From Myxococcales bacterium (GTDB lineage Bacteria > Myxococcota_A > Bradymonadia > REDH01), in the NCBI GenBank assembly GCA_947496715.1, contig CANMDT010000012.1, forward strand, positions 1 through 44,322: a stretch of DNA of 44,322 nucleotides, given 5' to 3'. The translations under genes and the position numbers were made by a program. The notes below the pieces were generated by a model that saw only the letters and a program-made list of their open reading frames with translations, searched no databases and had not been told where the DNA came from. Shown one piece after another: positions 8,558 to 16,249 of this stretch (its first letter is position 1; the number at the start of each line of letters is the position of its first letter).

Positions 8558-9660
8558 CAGGCCGGCTTCCAGACACGGGCGAGTGCGGCGGCGCAGCGCT
8601 CCATCTCTTCGGCGGTTCCGATGCTGATGCGGAGGTGCTTGGGCATGTTGTAGGGGGTGAGCGGGCGGGTGATAACACCCTCGCGGAGGAGCGCGTCGAA
8701 GAGGGGCTTTCCGCCCATCGGCGCGTCGATGAGGAGGAAGTTCCCGTGCGACGGGACGAAGCCGATACCCATCGCAGTAAGCGCTTCCGAGAAGGTGGCG
8801 AGGACCGCGCGGGTCTTGGCGGTGGAGGCGCTCAGGTGGCCGGTGTCGGCGAGCGAGGCGATGGCGGCCTCCTGCGCGACCAAGTTGGTGTTGAAGGCGT
8901 CGCGGGAGCGGTTGAAGCGCTCGGCGACATAGGGTGGCGCGAAGGCGAAGCCGATGCGGAGGCCGGCGAGCGCATAGGCCTTGGAGAAGGTGCGGGTCAC
9001 TACCAGGTTGTGGCGCAGGGCGCGGAGTTCGAGCCCTGTCGGCGCGGATCCATCGGAGCGATACTCGATGTAGGCCTCGTCGAGGACCACGAGCACATGT
9101 TCGGGCACGGTGCGAAGGAAGGCTTCGAGCTCTGCGTGCGAGAGGTGGGTGCCGGTGGGGTTGTTGGGGTTGGCGACGAAGAGGAGGCGGGTCTTGTGGG
9201 TGCAGGCTGCGGCCATGGCCTGCAGGTCGTGACCAAAGTTGAGGCTCGGCACGACCGTGGTCGGCACGCCGAAGGTGTCGAGCGAGATCTTGTAGGCGAT
9301 GAAGGCGAACTCGGAGATGACGGCGTGGTCGTCGGCAGAGCAGAAGGCGACGACGAGCTGCTTGATGATTTCGGCCGAGCCGTTGCCGAGGAGGACCTCT
9401 TCGGCGGGCACGGCGAAGGCGGCAGAGATGGCCTGTCGGAGGGCGTAGCCGGCGGCATCGGGGTAGAGATGGACGCGACGGGCCGCGGCCACCATGGCCG
9501 CGATGGCTGCGGGCGAGGGGCCGTAGGGATTCTCGTTGCTCGCCAGCTTGATGACGCCGGTGATGCCGAGTTCGCGTTCGACCTCTTCGGGCGGCTTGCC
9601 GGGCGTGTAGGGGTCGAGCTTGTAGATCCAGTCGGGGGAGGCAGTCTGGGAGGCTGACAT
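8557..9660 (-). CDS. hisC: Histidinol-phosphate aminotransferase
   Basis: PLP-dependent fold-type I aminotransferase that makes histidinol phosphate from imidazole-acetol phosphate (367 residues). Motifs seen: L-A-S-N-E-N-P-Y-G-P-S-P near the N-terminus, Y-P-D-A-A-G-Y-A-L-R, N-P-N-N-P-T-G-T, D-E-A-Y-I-E-Y, and T-R-T-F-S-K-A-Y-A-L-A-G-L-R-I-G-F with the PLP-binding lysine. Located upstream of aroA with a one-base overlap. Some relatives in this position also accept aromatic substrates, which would suit the aroA neighbour, but the sequence alone does not decide this. Confidence 0.95.
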   Translation of the reverse strand: MSASQTASPDWIYKLDPYTPGKPPEEVERELGITGVIKLASNENPYGPSPAAIAAMVAAARRVHLYPDAAGYALRQAISAAFAVPAEEVLLGNGSAEIIKQLVVAFCSADDHAVISEFAFIAYKISLDTFGVPTTVVPSLNFGHDLQAMAAACTHKTRLLFVANPNNPTGTHLSHAELEAFLRTVPEHVLVVLDEAYIEYRSDGSAPTGLELRALRHNLVVTRTFSKAYALAGLRIGFAFAPPYVAERFNRSRDAFNTNLVAQEAAIASLADTGHLSASTAKTRAVLATFSEALTAMGIGFVPSHGNFLLIDAPMGGKPLFDALLREGVITRPLTPYNMPKHLRISIGTAEEMERCAAALARVWKPA

Positions 9661-9696
9661 GATGAATCCTGAGGCAGAGCAGATGAGAGCCGCGAG

Positions 9697-10713
9697 TTAG
9701 CCGCGCCTCCCTCGACCCGCAAGCGAAGGGGCGCCTACCACATCGTGCTCGGTCGCAAAGCCAGGGCCGACACCGCCCTCTTGCCACCAGTCCTTCACCG
9801 CCGCCGCAATGTCTGAGGCTGCGCCACCGCCGTCGAAGGGGAGCCAGCGGCTGTCGCGGTGCTTGCGGAACCAGGTGAGCTGTCGACGCGCAAAGTGGCG
9901 TGTGTCGCGGGCAAGCGTCTCGACCCAGTCCGCTTCCCCGAGCCGGCCGTCGAGGAGTTCGAGGACATGCCGGTAGCCGATGGCGCCGAAGGGCTGCGCT
10001 GTCGTCGGAATACCCGAGGCGAGCAGCGCCTGGACCTCTTGCACAAGGCCGGCTTCGACCATCGCCCGGGTGCGCAGGCCGATGCGAAGATGGAGTTCGT
10101 CGCGCGGGCCGGCGACCACCAGCGAGAGGTGGCGGTAGCGCTCCTCCTGAAGCCCATGTTCGGCGTGCTGTTCGCTCCGCTTGCGGCCGGTGACCTCGAT
10201 GACCTCGAGCGCGCGGATGATGCGGACGGTATCGCGATGGTGCATGGCGGCCGCGGCCTCCGGGTCGCGTTCACGAAGGCGGGCGTAGAGGGTCTCGATA
10301 CCGACCGCCTCGATCTCCGCGATGAGCGCGGCGCGAAGCTCGGGCTGCGCTGCGCCGCCGGCGGCGAGCCCGTGCAGCAGGCTGCGGAGGTAGAGCCCCG
10401 TGCCGCCCACGACGATGGGGAGACGACCCCGCGCGGCAATCGCTGCAATGGCCTCATCTGCGTCGCGGACAAAGTCGGCCGCCGACCAGGTGTCCGTGGG
10501 GTCGCGGGCATCGACGAGGTGGTGCGGGAGTCGGGCACGGTCAGCAAGCGACGGTTTGGCAGAGCCGATGTCGAAGCCGCGGTAGACCGCGACGCTGTCG
10601 GCGTTGACGATCTCGCCGCCGAGCTGCTCGGCGATTGCCATGGCCAGGCCCGACTTTCCCGCCGCGGTGGGGCCGGCGATGACGACGATGGAGGGGCGGG
10701 ATTCGCCGCTCAT
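9697..10713 (-). CDS. miaA: tRNA dimethylallyltransferase MiaA
   Basis: Adds the isopentenyl group to A37 of tRNAs that read UNN codons (338 residues). The P-loop G-P-T-A-A-G-K-S is at residues 14-21, followed by N-A-D-S-V-A-V-Y-R-G-F-D-I-G-S-A-K-P. G-G-T-G-L-Y-L-R-S-L and the C-terminal F-A-R-R-Q-L-T-W-F-R motif are present. The Gln usually found in the D-S-x-Q-V-Y segment is Ala here. The ATG at 10711-10713 is chosen because it overlaps the mutL stop (ATGA) and gives the normal length; the open frame continues upstream inside mutL without family similarity. The mutL-miaA order is common in bacteria. Confidence 0.95.
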   Translation of the reverse strand: MSGESRPSIVVIAGPTAAGKSGLAMAIAEQLGGEIVNADSVAVYRGFDIGSAKPSLADRARLPHHLVDARDPTDTWSAADFVRDADEAIAAIAARGRLPIVVGGTGLYLRSLLHGLAAGGAAQPELRAALIAEIEAVGIETLYARLRERDPEAAAAMHHRDTVRIIRALEVIEVTGRKRSEQHAEHGLQEERYRHLSLVVAGPRDELHLRIGLRTRAMVEAGLVQEVQALLASGIPTTAQPFGAIGYRHVLELLDGRLGEADWVETLARDTRHFARRQLTWFRKHRDSRWLPFDGGGAASDIAAAVKDWWQEGGVGPGFATEHDVVGAPSLAGRGRRG

Positions 10714-12566
10714 CGGCGGCCGAATCGGGTCTCGAGTTCGGCCAGCGTCATGCGGAACCAGACAGGGCGCCCGTGCGGACAATTGGCACCGAAGTCGACC
10801 GCGTCGAGGTCTGCAAAGAGGCGACGCACCTCGTCGTGCGAGAGGTTGTCGCCGGCGCGCACACTGCCATGGCAGGCCATGCGAGAGAGGACCGCTTCGA
10901 AGGCCTCTTCCACGCGGGCCGACTGACCTGTTTCGGCGAGCTCCTCGATGGCATCCTGCAGCAGCTTGTGGTGACGGGCCTTGAGGAAGATGGCAGGGAC
11001 CGCCTTGAGCGCAAAGTCGTTGCCGCCGAAGGGCTCGAGTTCGAAGCCGAGCGCTTCGAAGAAATCGAGATGGGCTTCGAGAACCGCCGACTGGACCGCA
11101 CTGAAGGTGAGGATGGCGGGGATGAGCATGGGCTGCTGCGGGAGCCGCTCGCGCTTCCACGAGAGTCGCAGCGCCTCGAAGGTGATGCGTTCGTGGGCGG
11201 CGTGCTGATCGACGATGACGAGGCCGTCGCCATCGGCCGCGAGCAGGTAGGTGGCCTTGAAGGCCGCGAGGTAGTGGAGCGCCGAGAAGAAGCCGCGGGC
11301 GTGGGTGGGCGCATCCGCCGGACGGCTGACCGGGCCTGGCCGCTCCGGTGCGGGCGCGAAGGAGAGTCCGCGCTCGCTGCCACGGTCGAGGCGGTAGGTG
11401 CGCGCGGGCTGGTGGGTCAGCGGGGCGAGGTCGAAGGCGGAGAGGCTGGAGAGGGCGGGCGCAAAATCGAGCGGCTGGGCGACGGGCCCGGTCGGCTCGG
11501 GCGTGGTCGGCTGAGTCGTGCCGAACGATGGCGCGCGGCGCACCCAGGGGGCGGCAGCGAGGGTGTTGGAGACGGCGCGCCGGATGGCGCGGAAGGCCTC
11601 GTCGGGCTGGTGAAAGCGCACCTCGGTCTTCATCGGGTGCGCATTCACATCGACGGCGTCATACGGCAGTTCGAGGTAGAGCACAGAGACGGGATAACGG
11701 GCCCGGTCGACGAGGTGCTGGTAGGCCACCCGCACGGCAGAGGCGAGGAGGCGATCGCGCACATAGCGCCCGTTGACGAAGGTGATGACCTGCGCGGAGG
11801 TGCGCCGCGAGAGGCTCGGCTCCCCGATGAAGCCGGAGGCCGATACTGGGCCCAGCACGGCGACCTCGGTGGGGTGAATCTGGTCGGCGTCCGGGCGGCC
11901 GAAGTAGGAGAAGATGCGGCCGGCGCGGTCGGCCACAGCGGGCCAATCGAGCACCGTGCGCCCCTCGCTGACGACAGTGAAGCCTACCTCGGGCCGGGCA
12001 AGCGCGAGGTGCTGTACCGCCTCGATGCAGTGCTTGACCTCGGTGCCGCGCGTCTTGAGGAACTTGAGGCGGGCAGGCGTGTTGAAGAAGAGGTCGCGGA
12101 TGGTGATCTGCGTACCGGCAGGGCAGCCTGCGGGCTCCACCACGGGCTGTCCGCCGCCCTCCACGCGGAGGCGGATTCCTTCGAGCGCACCATGGAGTTT
12201 GGTGACCATCTCGAAGCGGCTGACGGAGGCGATGGAGGGCAGCGCCTCGCCGCGGAATCCGAGCGTCGAGATACGGAAGAGGTCGTCAGCGGAGCGGAGT
12301 TTGGAGGTGGCGTGACGCTCCATCGCAGCGATGGCGTCGGCCTCGCTCATGCCGCTGCCGTCGTCGGTCACGCGGAGGAGCCGCAGCCCGCCCTCCTCGA
12401 TGTCGACCTTGATGTGGGTGGCGCCGGCGTCGATGGCGTTTTCGATGAGCTCCTTGAGCGCACTCGCGGGGCGCTCGACGACCTCACCGGCGGCGATCTG
12501 GTTGGCGAGGTCCTCCGGCATGCGGAAGACACGGCGCGCGGGGTCGGCGGGGGCGTGAGAGGTCAT
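10710..12566 (-). CDS. mutL: DNA mismatch repair protein MutL, with endonuclease motif
   Basis: 618-residue mismatch-repair ATPase that couples MutS recognition to strand incision. The GHKL ATPase domain shows N-Q-I-A-A-G-E-V-V-E-R-P-A-S, D-D-G-S-G-M and T-L-G-F-R-G-E-A-L. A Pro-rich linker (about residues 320-420) leads to the C-terminal dimerisation domain. That domain carries the metal-site motif D-Q-H-A-x2-E-x4-E (residues 453-464), A-C-H-G-S-V-R-A-G and C-P-H-G-R-P. Together these predict an endonuclease-active MutL, as in bacteria lacking MutH. The ATG at 12566 is preferred over a TTG 60 bases upstream because MutL normally begins 10-20 residues before the N-Q-I-A-A-G-E motif. Confidence 0.96.
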   Translation of the reverse strand: MTSHAPADPARRVFRMPEDLANQIAAGEVVERPASALKELIENAIDAGATHIKVDIEEGGLRLLRVTDDGSGMSEADAIAAMERHATSKLRSADDLFRISTLGFRGEALPSIASVSRFEMVTKLHGALEGIRLRVEGGGQPVVEPAGCPAGTQITIRDLFFNTPARLKFLKTRGTEVKHCIEAVQHLALARPEVGFTVVSEGRTVLDWPAVADRAGRIFSYFGRPDADQIHPTEVAVLGPVSASGFIGEPSLSRRTSAQVITFVNGRYVRDRLLASAVRVAYQHLVDRARYPVSVLYLELPYDAVDVNAHPMKTEVRFHQPDEAFRAIRRAVSNTLAAAPWVRRAPSFGTTQPTTPEPTGPVAQPLDFAPALSSLSAFDLAPLTHQPARTYRLDRGSERGLSFAPAPERPGPVSRPADAPTHARGFFSALHYLAAFKATYLLAADGDGLVIVDQHAAHERITFEALRLSWKRERLPQQPMLIPAILTFSAVQSAVLEAHLDFFEALGFELEPFGGNDFALKAVPAIFLKARHHKLLQDAIEELAETGQSARVEEAFEAVLSRMACHGSVRAGDNLSHDEVRRLFADLDAVDFGANCPHGRPVWFRMTLAELETRFGRR

Positions 12567-12626
12567 GGGAAGCCAGTGTGCATCGGGGCGGCCTGTCAGA
12601 TTGTCACAGCCGAACGGCCGAGGCAA

Positions 12627-13361
12627 TCAGAAGGAGATGCGGCGCATGACGAACCGCGGAAGATGCCGGATGACCAGCATCACCCACCGCCAGATAGAGG
12701 GCGCGTAGAGCAGCGGCGTGCCACGCTCCAAGGCGTCGCTGACCTGGCGGGCGACCGCGTCTGGCTCGCCCGCAAAGGGCGGGGGCTTGAGGCCGGCCGT
12801 CATGCCGGTCTTCACGAATCCGGGCTTGACGCAGATGGTGATGAGGCCGGCTGCGCGCCACTTGTGGTCGAGCGCTTCGAGGTAGTGCGAGAGGCCGGCT
12901 TTGGAGGCCCCGTAGAGGCCGACCGGTTTGCGCCCGCGGTCGCCGGCGACCGATGAGAAGACGCAGAGCGTACCGCCGCCCTGGGCCAGCAGCGCAACCC
13001 TTGCCCGCTCGCAGAGTTCGATCGTGTTCGCGAGGTTGGCGGTGAGGAGCCGGCGCGCGCGAACGGGGTCTGCCTCGAGTTCGTCTTGGGTTCCGAAGTG
13101 AGCCGCCGTGATGACGAGGTTGTCGAGGCGGGCACCGCCCGCAAAGAGCGCCTCGATGACGGCGGGGAAGCCGTCTGGCGCATCCAGATCGCAGGCGATG
13201 ACGGTGACAGCGCCGCGGCTGCGAACACGGAGGTCTGCGGCGGAGCGCTCTAGCTCTTCGACGTCGCGGCCGAGCAGGACGAGGTCGTCTCCGCGTTCGG
13301 CACGCACACGGGCCAGCGCCCTTCCCATGCCCTTGCTGGCTCCCAGAATCGCGGTCTTCAT
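12627..13361 (-). CDS. dprE2: DprE2-like short-chain dehydrogenase (keto-pentose reductase type)
   Basis: 244-residue SDR. Cofactor motif G-A-S-K-G-M-G-R near residue 8; catalytic Ser in F-S-S-V-A-G-D-R and Tyr/Lys in Y-G-A-S-K-A-G. The C-terminal end (R-W-V-M-L-V-I-R-H-L-P-R) closely resembles that of mycobacterial DprE2, the NADH-dependent reductase that completes epimerisation of decaprenyl-phospho-ribose to arabinose. The start overlaps the stop of the DprE1-like oxidase by four bases, matching the paired arrangement in actinobacteria. The acceptor in this organism is unknown, and a polyprenyl-phospho-pentose is inferred from homology only. Confidence 0.85.
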   Translation of the reverse strand: MKTAILGASKGMGRALARVRAERGDDLVLLGRDVEELERSAADLRVRSRGAVTVIACDLDAPDGFPAVIEALFAGGARLDNLVITAAHFGTQDELEADPVRARRLLTANLANTIELCERARVALLAQGGGTLCVFSSVAGDRGRKPVGLYGASKAGLSHYLEALDHKWRAAGLITICVKPGFVKTGMTAGLKPPPFAGEPDAVARQVSDALERGTPLLYAPSIWRWVMLVIRHLPRFVMRRISF

Positions 13362-14701
13362 GGCATCTCCTTGGGGGCCGGCTCGAGGAGCCGCTCGGAC
13401 TGGTGGGAGCGGAGTCGCCGCTCGGGATCGAACTGCCGCCTCGCCGCATCGAAGGCCGCTAGCCGCGGCTCCATCTTCGCGAAGTCTTCAGGCAGCGTGA
13501 GCGTGTCTTTCGTCAGATAGATGCGGCCGCCCTCGGCGATAACAAAGGCGTTGAGCTCGTTCACCACACGCTGCGTCCAGTCGCGCAGCGGCAGGTCGAG
13601 CGCGATGGAGATGCCCGGCTTGGGGAAGGAGAGCAGACCGCGCCCTTCGGCGCCGCAGTCCTTGATGACGCAAAGGAACGATGCGCCGCCAAGCTTGACG
13701 AGCAGTTCGAGGAAGCGGCGCGCGGCGCCCTGCCCCGCCTCTTCGGGGAGCACGCACTGGTACTGCGTGAAGCCCCGCCGGCCATACATGCGGTTCCAGA
13801 GGTGGATGGCATCGAGCGGGTAGAAGAAGCCCCAGGGCGAGACGACGCCCCGCTTCTCCCGCGCCAGATGCTTCCAGTAGTAGAGGATGTTGAAGGCGCG
13901 GACCGAGAGCGGGTTGAGGGCCCAGGAGGGGAAGAAGAAGGGCATGGTGAGGCGCGGGGGCATCGCCGGAAACCGGGCGGGCGCCTCCGCCGGCTCGGCC
14001 CAGCGGCCACGCATCAGAATCCCGCGGCCGAGACTGGCTCCGCCCGAGACGCAGTCGATCCAGCCCATGGTCATAGGCCAGTCGGGGCCCGACTCCTTGA
14101 GGCCGGCGATGAAGGACTCGATGTCGGGCACGCGGCGGCTCTCCTGATAGATCCAGGGCGACGGGATACGGACCATGCGGAAGGTCACCTCGAGGATGTG
14201 GCCCGTGAGCCCCATGCCGCCAACGGTGGCCCAGAAGAGTTCGGCTCGCTCGTCGGGGCCGCAGTTCACCACCTCTCCACTTGCGAGTCGCATGCGAAGG
14301 CTGGTCACATGGTCGCCGAAGCAGCCCGCCTTATGGTGGTTTTTGCCGTGGATGTCGGAGGCCACCATGCCGCCGAGCGTGACGAACTGGGTGCCGGGCG
14401 TAACAGGGGCGAACCAGCCGCGGGGCATGAGGAGCCGGTGGATCTCATGGAGCGCGAGACCGGCCTCTCCCGTGAGGAGGCCGGAGCTGTCATCGAAGGC
14501 GAGGATGCGGTCTGCAAGCGTGGTGCAGAGGAGCTCGCTCTCGGGCGTCGCGGGGAGCGAAGAGTCGCCGTAGGAGCGGCCGAGGCCCCGCGAGAGTTCG
14601 GCGGTTGCGGAGGCGGCCTCGAGCGACTCCGAATGCCGCTCTCTGCCCGGCAGAGCAAAGAGCCCCCAGGCGGAGATGGAACGCAGAGCGGGCAGAGGCA
14701 T
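13358..14701 (-). CDS. dprE1: DprE1-like FAD-dependent oxidoreductase
   Basis: 447-residue FAD-linked oxidase of the vanillyl-alcohol-oxidase fold. R-G-L-G-R-S-Y-G-D and T-P-G-T-x5-L-G-G-M-V-A-S-D-I-H-G-K-N-H-H match the FAD-binding region of DprE1, which oxidises decaprenyl-phospho-ribose to the 2-keto form. The C-terminal region also aligns: L-S-F-P-x-P-G, then G-G-R-I-Y-L-T-K-D with the conserved active-site lysine. Where Mycobacterium tuberculosis DprE1 has Cys387 (N-I-C-V-D-F-P), this protein has Ala (S-I-A-L-D-L-P). ATG at 14701 is preferred over a TTG at 14770, since the family similarity begins just after the ATG. Substrate not proven. Confidence 0.85.
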   Translation of the reverse strand: MPLPALRSISAWGLFALPGRERHSESLEAASATAELSRGLGRSYGDSSLPATPESELLCTTLADRILAFDDSSGLLTGEAGLALHEIHRLLMPRGWFAPVTPGTQFVTLGGMVASDIHGKNHHKAGCFGDHVTSLRMRLASGEVVNCGPDERAELFWATVGGMGLTGHILEVTFRMVRIPSPWIYQESRRVPDIESFIAGLKESGPDWPMTMGWIDCVSGGASLGRGILMRGRWAEPAEAPARFPAMPPRLTMPFFFPSWALNPLSVRAFNILYYWKHLAREKRGVVSPWGFFYPLDAIHLWNRMYGRRGFTQYQCVLPEEAGQGAARRFLELLVKLGGASFLCVIKDCGAEGRGLLSFPKPGISIALDLPLRDWTQRVVNELNAFVIAEGGRIYLTKDTLTLPEDFAKMEPRLAAFDAARRQFDPERRLRSHQSERLLEPAPKEMP

Positions 14702-14794
14702 GGGGGAAACTCGCACGTTGGCAGAGGGGTCGAAGCGGGCTTCTAGCAGCCCGACGGGGGTGTGTCGCAAGCGGAGAGCGCGCAGGTCTGGGAC

Positions 14795-15232
14795 TCAGCG
14801 CTCGGGGTCGCCGCCGGAGGGCTTGGAGCGGGCGGCCTTGACCTCGGAGCGGACCCGTTTGTCTGCGAGCCGCCGCCGCTTCTGGCTCTTGGGGACGGAG
14901 GTGTCGATGCGGGGCCGCTCGCGGTGGAGCGCGGCGACGATCAGCGCCACGAGCCGCTCGCGGGCCGCCTCGACGTTGCGGAGCTGGCTGCGGTGCTCCT
15001 CTGCGCTGATGAGCAACACCCCCTCGTCGTTGATGCGGGGCGCGAGCTTCTTGAGCAGGCGGGCGCGGTCGCTCTCGCTCAGGGTCGAGGCGGTCGTGAC
15101 GACCCAATGCAGCGTCACGCGGGAGTTGGTCCGGTTGACATGCTGGCCGCCGGCGCCGCTGGCGCGGCTCGCGGTGAACCAGAGCTCCCAACCCGGGATG
15201 ACAAGGCCGGCTTTGACTTCGAGGTCATCCAT
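14795..15232 (-). CDS. arfB: Alternative ribosome-rescue factor ArfB (YaeJ-type peptidyl-tRNA hydrolase)
   Basis: 145-residue class I release-factor homologue without codon-recognition domains. The G-A-G-G-Q-H-V-N-R-T-N-S-R-V segment carries the GGQ catalytic tripeptide that hydrolyses peptidyl-tRNA on stalled ribosomes. The C-terminal tail is highly basic (K-S-Q-K-R-R-R-L-A-D-K-R), as needed to enter the empty mRNA channel. The ATG at 15230-15232 lies inside the end of the globin gene; another ATG at 15247 would add five residues, and either is possible. The overlap suggests co-translation with the globin. Confidence 0.93.
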   Translation of the reverse strand: MDDLEVKAGLVIPGWELWFTASRASGAGGQHVNRTNSRVTLHWVVTTASTLSESDRARLLKKLAPRINDEGVLLISAEEHRSQLRNVEAARERLVALIVAALHRERPRIDTSVPKSQKRRRLADKRVRSEVKAARSKPSGGDPER

Positions 15233-15623
15233 CGGTCCGCCCCACATTCTGGAGGAACCCCGCCACCTCGGCCATGCGAGCTATGAGCGCCTCGGGGCCG
15301 GGCCCCGCCGGGACCGACCGCGCAACCGCGAAGGTCATGCAGCGCAACCACGCATCGCGCATCTCGGCATCAATGGGGAGGTGGGCATGACGCATGCCAA
15401 GCCGCGGGTGACCGCGCAGTTCGAGATACTGTTTGGGACCACCCGTCCAGAACTGGAGGAAGTCGGCGAAGTCGGCCCTGGCCTTGTGAGGGATGGTGCC
15501 GTCGAAGGGCGGATGAAGGCGGGCAAGCGCAGGCTCGTGCAGCTCCATCTCATCGTAGAAGGCGTGAGAAATGGCCGTGACCGGCGCCTCGCCGCCCAAC
15601 GCCTCATAGAGGGTCTCTGCCAT
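15225..15623 (-). CDS. Group II truncated haemoglobin (trHbO type)
   Basis: 132-residue haem protein of the two-over-two globin fold. Y-E-A-L-G-G at the start, H-A-F-Y-D-E-M (Tyr at B10) and G-H-P-R-L-G-M-R-H-A-H-L-P-I, with the proximal His in the R-H segment, are group II features. D-A-W-L-R-C-M carries the invariant Trp G8. Such proteins bind O2 and NO and are linked to oxygen or nitrosative chemistry. ATG at 15623 is preferred to the in-frame TTG at 15629, having AAGG about eight bases upstream. Its end overlaps arfB. Confidence 0.92.
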   Translation of the reverse strand: MAETLYEALGGEAPVTAISHAFYDEMELHEPALARLHPPFDGTIPHKARADFADFLQFWTGGPKQYLELRGHPRLGMRHAHLPIDAEMRDAWLRCMTFAVARSVPAGPGPEALIARMAEVAGFLQNVGRTDG

Positions 15624-15747
15624 TTTCAACCTTCACTCCGGCCCGCGGCGCGGCGCCGTTTTTGATTGAGGAATACGCTGCCCCCTGTTAGTGTAAGAGC
15701 ATACTCAAAACCATCGAATTTTGCGGCAAAATCCTACTGGGGGTCTT
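15624..15747. promoter_or_regulatory. Divergent intergenic region between the globin and DUF456 genes
   Basis: 124 bases separating two divergent start codons, and the most AT-rich stretch nearby (about 15658-15735). It must contain promoters for the globin-arfB side and for the DUF456 gene. A TTGATT occurs at 15662-15667 and a run of G (15739-15743) four bases before the GTG at 15748 can serve as its ribosome-binding site. I could not fit a convincing -35/-10 pair with standard spacing on either strand. Confidence 0.4.
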
Positions 15748-16245
15748 GTGAGCCCGCTGCTCTCTGTCGTGCTACATCTCATCGCCGGTCTGACCGTTGC
15801 TATCGGCCTGCTCGGCATCGCGCTGCCGGCGCTTCCTGGCGTCCCGCTGGTCTTCGTCGGGCTGCTCATCGCGGCCTGGGCAGACGGGTTCGCCCATGTA
15901 GGCGCAGGGATGATGACGGTCATCGGGCTGATCGCCGCGCTGAGCGTCGTGGCCGACCTCGCAGCGACCGCGCTCGGTGCCTCTCGCTTTGGGGCAACCC
16001 GAGCGGGCGTTGCGGGCGCCGTCATCGGCTCGTTGATCGCCTTGGTCACAGGCCAAATCTGGCTGGTGCTGATTGCGCCGCTGCTCGGCGCCATCGTCGG
16101 CGAATACCTCAGCAATCGCGACCCGAAGCAGGCGGTGCGCGCAGGCATGGGCGCTCTTGTCGGCATGATCCTGGCGGGCGCGGCGAAGTATGCCCTCGCC
16201 ATCACCATGATCGCGCTCTTCCTCGTCGACCGCTTCTGGCCGTAG
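15748..16245 (+). CDS. DUF456-family small membrane protein
   Basis: 165-residue protein, almost entirely hydrophobic, with about four to five membrane helices. The segment A-L-P-A-L-P-G-V-P-L-V-F-V-G-L near residues 22-36 is the recognisable DUF456 signature. Glycine-rich helices follow (for example A-G-V-A-G-A-V-I-G-S-L) and the C-terminus ends V-D-R-F-W-P. Function is unknown for the family. The GTG at 15748 is preferred to a TTG at 15721 because GGGGG lies just upstream and the first helix begins soon after. Its TAG faces the stop of the HEAT-like gene with a four-base gap. Confidence 0.82.
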   Translation: MSPLLSVVLHLIAGLTVAIGLLGIALPALPGVPLVFVGLLIAAWADGFAHVGAGMMTVIGLIAALSVVADLAATALGASRFGATRAGVAGAVIGSLIALVTGQIWLVLIAPLLGAIVGEYLSNRDPKQAVRAGMGALVGMILAGAAKYALAITMIALFLVDRFWP

Positions 16246-16249
16246 CCCG

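Noticed and set aside
8558-9787. Long minus-strand open frame extending aroA upstream to 868 codons
   Set aside because: The upstream part is an Arg/Pro/Leu-rich shadow of hisC in another frame; EPSP synthase similarity begins only at the ATG at 8557.
12567-12626. Upstream TTG start for mutL at 12626
   Set aside because: Adds 20 residues without family similarity; the ATG at 12566 fits normal MutL length.
10773-12956. 727-codon plus-strand open frame antisense to mutL
   Set aside because: Acidic/Gly-rich composition typical of antisense frames in GC-rich genes; mutL on the other strand has clear motifs throughout.
14736-14753. Hairpin CGGGCT-TCTAGC-AGCCCG as terminator between arfB and the DprE1-like gene
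   Set aside because: Six-base stem with no following T tract on either strand.
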